Assembly (NCBI GenBank): GCA_011041825.1
Contig: DRAO01000300.1
Span: forward strand, 1-9,669
Reading direction: 5' to 3'
Length of the DNA: 9,669 nucleotides
Source of the DNA: Chloroflexota bacterium
Lineage (GTDB): Bacteria; Chloroflexota; Anaerolineae; SpSt-600
The stretch's first letter is position 1. Each line of letters starts with the position of its first letter. A program made the translations under genes and the position numbers. A model generated the notes under the pieces. It was not told the origin of the DNA and searched no databases. It was given only the letters and a program-made list of their open reading frames with translations. This document shows positions 6,404-9,669 of this stretch, piece by piece.

Positions 6404-8485
6404 ATGAAGAACGATTACAGACCTGAACAGATAAGGAATGTTGCCCTTATTGCTCATGGCAGTGCCGGGAAGACCTCTTTATCCGAAGCGATGCTCTACG
6501 ACAGTGGGGCCATAAAACGCCTGGGCAAAGTGGAAGAAGGCAACACCGTCTCCGACTATGACCCCGAAGAGCTGCGGCGTAAGATGTCCGTCAACACCTC
6601 GGTGTTACCCTGCGAGTGGAACGGTCACAAGCTCAACGTCTTGGATACCCCAGGATATATGGATTTCGTCGGTGAGGTTCTGGGCGCCCTCCGGGTGTGC
6701 GAAGGGGCCATAGTTGTGGTGGATGCGGCTTCAGGGGTGGAAGTGGGCACCGAAATGGTGTGGTCCTATGCCGACGAACGGAATCTGCCTCGCTTGGTTT
6801 TCATCAATAAGATGGACCGGGAGAATGCTGACTTCTTGCGGGTGGTTAACGAAATCGCCGAGAAGTTCGAGGTCACCGTAATCCCCATTCAGTTGCCCGT
6901 GGGAAGTCAGTCCAGTTTCACCGGGGTTGTTGACCTCCTGAGGATGAAAGCGTTCATAGGCCCTGAGGCTAAGGAGGAGGATGTCCCTGCCGAGTTAGCG
7001 GAATTGGCCGAAGAATACCGGATTAAGATGGTGGAGGCGGCAGCCGAAAGCGATGATGAATTGATAATGAAATACCTCGAAGGCGAAGAGTTGACCGAGG
7101 AGGAGATAAAAGGTGGGCTTGCCTTCGGGGTTAAGAACCGCAAGTTTGTTCTGGCCCTATGTGGGGCGGCCACGATGGACATAGGGGCCCGCCAATTGCT
7201 GGATGCAATAATAGATTTCCTGCCATCCCCTGCGGAAGCGGAAGTCAAGGCCAAGAACCCCGCCACTGGGGAGGAGGAAGTCCTCGAAGTCCACGAGGGT
7301 GCTCCCCTGGCCACGTTGGTCTTCAAGACCTTTGCTGACCCCTATGTGGGCAAGCTCACCTACCTCCGTGTCTATTCAGGTGTAATGGCTTCCGATTCTA
7401 GGGTGTTTAACCCCCGTAGCAGGGAGGAAGAGCGCATCGGTCAGCTCTTCTTCCTCCGGGGTAAGGAGCAGATTCCCACCAAACAGATTAACCCCGGTGA
7501 CATCGGAGCGGTGGCCAAGCTGGGTGCTACAGTGACCGGAGACACCCTGTGTGATAAAGGGCATCCCCTGGTGCTGCCCGGCATAAAATACCCTGAACCC
7601 CTCTTCTCAGTGGCTGTCAAGCCTAAGACTAAAGCGGACTTGGATAAGATGAGCAACGTCCTGGCCCGGTTGGTGGAAGAAGACCCCACCCTCCAGGTCA
7701 GACGGGAGCTCTCCACCGGTGAGACCATCCTCTCGGGGATGGGTGAATCCCACGTGGACATCGCAGTGCGTAAGCTCCAGCAGAAGTTTGGGGTCAGTGT
7801 GGAAACTTCTCTGCCGAAGGTGCCTTATCGGGAGACCATCACCAAGGTTGCCAAGGCCCAGGGCAAGTACAAGAAACAAACGGGGGGCCGGGGCCAATAC
7901 GGAGACGTGTGGCTCAGGCTGGAGCCGCTTCCCCGGGGGTCAGGCTTCGAGTTCGCCGAGGAAATCTTCGGCGGGGCTGTGCCGAAGCAATACATCCCTG
8001 CCGTGGAGAAGGGCCTCAAGGAGGCCATCCAGAGCGGCGTCTTGGCGGGGTTCCCGGTGGTGGACATCCGGGCTGTCCTCTACGATGGCTCTTACCACCC
8101 GGTGGACTCCTCGGAAATCGCTTTCAAGATAGCCACTCACCTGGGCTTCAAGAAGGCGATGGAACAAGCCGGGCCGGTGCTATTGGAGCCCATTATGAAC
8201 GTGACTATCACCGTGCCCGAGCAGTTTATGGGTGATGTGCTGGGCGACCTCAATACCAAGAGGGCACGGGTGTTAGGGATGGACCAAAAGAAAGGGACGG
8301 CCATCATCAAAGCCCAGGTCCCGCTGGCTGAGATGCAGCGTTATGCCACAGAACTGCGCTCCTTGACACAGGGGCGAGGGGTTTTCACAATGGAATTCTC
8401 CCATTATGAGGAAGTGCCGGCTCACTTGGCCCAGGCCATAATAGAGAAGGCCCGCAAGGAGAAGGAAGCCCAGGAGAAGAAATAG
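6404..8485 (+). CDS. Elongation factor G-like GTPase, EF-G2 type
   Basis: 693 aa, full-length five-domain translational GTPase. The G1 loop AHGSAGKTS has Lys23, G3 reads DTPGYMDF (81-88), and G4 is NKMD (135-138). Domain II follows from about 285, then domains III-V; domain IV has the conserved QTGGRGQYGDVW segment and the DGSYHPVDSSEIAFK stretch. Canonical EF-G has DTPGH, where the His corresponds to EF-Tu His84; here it is Tyr85. The switch I RGITI motif of standard EF-G reads RKMSV (59-63). Both changes fit the EF-G2 / FusA2 branch rather than the main translocase. The charged Lys/Glu tail (RKEKEAQEKK) is unremarkable. It is transcribed alone from its own promoter and ended by the terminator at 8501-8532, with no neighbouring rps/tuf genes, unlike the str operon that carries the main fusA. 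Its exact cellular role is uncertain. Confidence 0.93.
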   Translation: MKNDYRPEQIRNVALIAHGSAGKTSLSEAMLYDSGAIKRLGKVEEGNTVSDYDPEELRRKMSVNTSVLPCEWNGHKLNVLDTPGYMDFVGEVLGALRVCEGAIVVVDAASGVEVGTEMVWSYADERNLPRLVFINKMDRENADFLRVVNEIAEKFEVTVIPIQLPVGSQSSFTGVVDLLRMKAFIGPEAKEEDVPAELAELAEEYRIKMVEAAAESDDELIMKYLEGEELTEEEIKGGLAFGVKNRKFVLALCGAATMDIGARQLLDAIIDFLPSPAEAEVKAKNPATGEEEVLEVHEGAPLATLVFKTFADPYVGKLTYLRVYSGVMASDSRVFNPRSREEERIGQLFFLRGKEQIPTKQINPGDIGAVAKLGATVTGDTLCDKGHPLVLPGIKYPEPLFSVAVKPKTKADLDKMSNVLARLVEEDPTLQVRRELSTGETILSGMGESHVDIAVRKLQQKFGVSVETSLPKVPYRETITKVAKAQGKYKKQTGGRGQYGDVWLRLEPLPRGSGFEFAEEIFGGAVPKQYIPAVEKGLKEAIQSGVLAGFPVVDIRAVLYDGSYHPVDSSEIAFKIATHLGFKKAMEQAGPVLLEPIMNVTITVPEQFMGDVLGDLNTKRARVLGMDQKKGTAIIKAQVPLAEMQRYATELRSLTQGRGVFTMEFSHYEEVPAHLAQAIIEKARKEKEAQEKK

Positions 8486-8500
8486 CCACCATCAAGGGGG

Positions 8501-8532
8501 AAAAAGGCGACGGCTCGGCCGTCGCCTTTTTT
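8501..8532. terminator. Bidirectional intrinsic terminator
   Basis: A perfect 9-bp GC stem (GGCGACGGC / GCCGTCGCC, loop TCG; 8506-8526) is flanked by A5 (8501-8505) and T6 (8527-8532). It gives a U-tract on either strand, so it ends both the rightward EF-G2 gene (stop at 8485) and the convergent leftward kinase-like gene (stop at 8535). Confidence 0.93.
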
Positions 8533-8534
8533 GT

Positions 8535-9500
8535 TTACAATAACCCTGCGTACTTGTTGTAAACGATTGTCCACAGGATTACCATTCCTGCCACAGCCAG
8601 TAGCGCTATGGCCCCCAACACAAGGGCCAGCCAATCTATGTGCTCTTCCTCCTCAGGCGCTGGCAAGGGTTCCCTCCTTTCAAGCAGGCTTGGTTGTATG
8701 CGTTGAGCGATGGCCACCTTATTCTTCAGGAGTTGACTCAATTGACGAGCATTTCGATAGCGCAGGGATGGTTCGGGTTGGAGGGCTGTTTTGACCACTT
8801 GCTCCAGCTCGGGCGAGATTTCCCGGTTAAAAGCTCGCATAGGTAGAGGTTCCAGCCGGAGGGTATCATTCTTCTGGAAGGGATAAGTTCCGCAGAGCAT
8901 TTCATAGATGATAAGGCCAATGGCATAGACATCTGTAGCGGGATTGATATGCCCTCCTCGAAGTTGCTCTGGAGCCAGATACAGGGGGTCTAGCCATATC
9001 CTGTAGGAAGGCCCCATACTGTATATGGCGGAAGGGACACCGGCCCCTAGCAGCTTAACCAGGCCCTCTCCTGTTACCATAACATCGTCGGGGGAAACCC
9101 CGCCATTGGTAATTCCCGCCTTGTGGAGGGCATCTATCCCATCGCATATCTGCACAGCGATATTTAGGGCTGTATCCAGAGGTAACGGTCCCTCCCGGCG
9201 TATAATCTCCGAAAGGGGTTGTCCCTCAACCTCCTCATAGATTATATAGCAATAGCCTCCCTCGTAACCAGGGGCGTAAATGGTCGCCAGATTAGGGTGG
9301 GATACCCCGCTGATGGCCCTGAGGTTCTGGAGGAGTTTGTCGTATACGGTGCTATCGGAGCATAGGGAAGCCCGGAAGAGGTATGCCGTGAACCTCTGGC
9401 CTGTAACCACGTCTTGAGCGGCGTAAACGGTGGCCGCCCTGAGTTCCCTTACGGGATTAAGGAGCCTGAAGCGGTTGGCAAGCATAAAAAGTTCAGCCAT
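8535..9500 (-). CDS. Membrane-anchored Ser/Thr kinase-like protein, predicted pseudokinase
   Basis: 321 aa from ATG at 9500, preferred over ATG 9512 because GGAG precedes it by about 6 bases. The fold follows bacterial Hanks-type kinases: a TVY segment of the first strand, HPNLATIY, the hinge-like YEEVEGQPL, the helix LHKAGI, LAPEQLRG (176-178 APE) and DVYAIGLIIYEMLCGTYPF (Asp190). The catalytic residues are missing: the Gly-loop reads VRELRAATVY with no glycine, the VAIK lysine is Tyr40, HRDLKPEN reads NGGVSPDD (132-139), and DFG reads GAG (152-154). A Pro/Glu-rich linker is followed by one C-terminal transmembrane helix (about 291-313) and a short tail, so the domain faces the cytoplasm as in PknB-type kinases but without a sensor domain outside. 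The likely role is a non-catalytic scaffold or regulator. Confidence 0.88.
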   Translation of the reverse strand: MAELFMLANRFRLLNPVRELRAATVYAAQDVVTGQRFTAYLFRASLCSDSTVYDKLLQNLRAISGVSHPNLATIYAPGYEGGYCYIIYEEVEGQPLSEIIRREGPLPLDTALNIAVQICDGIDALHKAGITNGGVSPDDVMVTGEGLVKLLGAGVPSAIYSMGPSYRIWLDPLYLAPEQLRGGHINPATDVYAIGLIIYEMLCGTYPFQKNDTLRLEPLPMRAFNREISPELEQVVKTALQPEPSLRYRNARQLSQLLKNKVAIAQRIQPSLLERREPLPAPEEEEHIDWLALVLGAIALLAVAGMVILWTIVYNKYAGLL

Positions 9501-9533
9501 CACTCTCTCCATATGGGATAATCTGATAACTTA

Positions 9534-9563
9534 ATTTTACCACATCCCCTACCAGAAAGCCAA
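9534..9563 (-). promoter_or_regulatory. Possible promoter for the kinase-like gene
   Basis: On the minus strand TTGGCT (9563-9558), an 18-base spacer and TAAAAT (9539-9534). Transcription would start near 9527, about 27 bases before the chosen start codon. The -10 is good, the -35 weak. Confidence 0.4.
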
Positions 9564-9585
9564 CTGGCGTTTTCGGAGGGTGTTG

Positions 9586-9614
9586 AAAAACTCCGGGGTT
9601 AAACCTGCCCCCGG
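9586..9614 (-). terminator. Possible intrinsic terminator for a gene right of the window
   Basis: Reading leftward, CCGGGG (9614-9609) and CCCCGG (9598-9593) form a 6-bp GC hairpin with a 10-base loop, followed by AG and TTTTT (9590-9586). This fits the end of a minus-strand transcript that begins outside the window and would insulate the kinase-like gene. Confidence 0.5.
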
Positions 9615-9644
9615 GAACAAAGGAAAAAAAGAGTAGTATTTTGT

Positions 9645-9669
9645 TGCACGGCGGCTTCGCCGCCGTGCA
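9645..9669. repeat. Perfect 11-bp hairpin at the window edge
   Basis: Arms TGCACGGCGGC and GCCGCCGTGCA around the loop TTC fill the last 25 bases exactly. The bases after it in the plus direction are outside the window, so it cannot be told whether it is a terminator for a rightward or leftward gene or a dispersed palindromic repeat. On the minus strand it is followed by ACAAAATAC, which is not a good U-tract. Confidence 0.6.

Noticed and set aside
7719..8132. 137-codon open frame on the plus strand within the EF-G2 gene
   Set aside because: It overlaps conserved EF-G domains III-IV in another frame, and its Arg/Ser-rich product is typical of a frame-shifted read of GC-rich sequence.
8422..8634. 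70-codon open frame on the minus strand running across the terminator
   Set aside because: It would span the strong bidirectional terminator and the ends of two real genes, has no ribosome binding site, and no recognisable motif.
9571..9600. Stretch GGTGTTGAAAAACTCC resembling ends of some insertion sequences
   Set aside because: It recalls the GTTGAAAAA-type termini I associate with IS ends, but there is no partner inverted repeat, target duplication or transposase in the window, and the A-run is explained by the leftward terminator.
1..9669. tRNA, rRNA, CRISPR array, phage or transposon genes
   Set aside because: I looked for regularly spaced direct repeats, tRNA-like T-arm (GTTCRA) and acceptor pairing, and integrase or transposase motifs on both strands and found none convincing.

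Overview
The window is a compact stretch of bacterial chromosome with roughly mid-50s percent GC by eye. It holds eight protein genes (seven complete, one cut by the left edge), clear Shine-Dalgarno sites, sigma70-like promoters and intrinsic terminators. I see no RNA genes, CRISPR, phage or transposase genes. The gene content (split carboxyltransferase and biotin carrier, EF-G2-type GTPase, UlaG/UPF0173-like MBL protein, single M16 peptidase, soluble receiver-GAF-histidine kinase, kinase-like membrane protein) reminds me most of uncultured Chloroflexota. That placement is inference from general resemblance, not from a search.

Layout: six genes lie on the minus strand from 6203 leftwards: MBL-fold protein, TPR lipoprotein, M16 zinc peptidase, receiver-GAF-histidine kinase, then after a 203-base gap the carboxyltransferase subunit (OadA/PycB type) and the start of a probable biotin carrier protein. 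TPR to M16 (TGA directly followed by ATG), M16 to kinase (11 bases) and carboxyltransferase to carrier (7-base overlap) look translationally coupled. At 6204-6403 a divergent promoter region drives the minus cluster one way and an EF-G2-like gene the other; a perfect inverted repeat lies between the two promoters. The EF-G2 gene ends at a strong bidirectional terminator shared with a convergent minus-strand gene for a C-terminally anchored, kinase-like membrane protein. The last 160 bases at the right hold that gene's probable promoter, a terminator-like hairpin for an unseen gene further right, and a perfect 11-bp hairpin at the very edge.

How the genes may work together: the carboxyltransferase and carrier are two parts of one biotin-dependent enzyme (pyruvate carboxylase or oxaloacetate decarboxylase type). 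The MBL, TPR, M16 and sensor genes may form one transcription unit, but no shared pathway is obvious. The most notable points are that the kinase-like protein has lost essentially every catalytic residue (a pseudokinase), that the MBL protein lacks the aspartate of its HxHxDH motif, that the EF-G2 has Tyr in place of the catalytic His of DTPGH, and that the carrier's N-terminus is four tandem 16-residue beta-type repeats. I found no clearly new multi-gene system such as a defence island.
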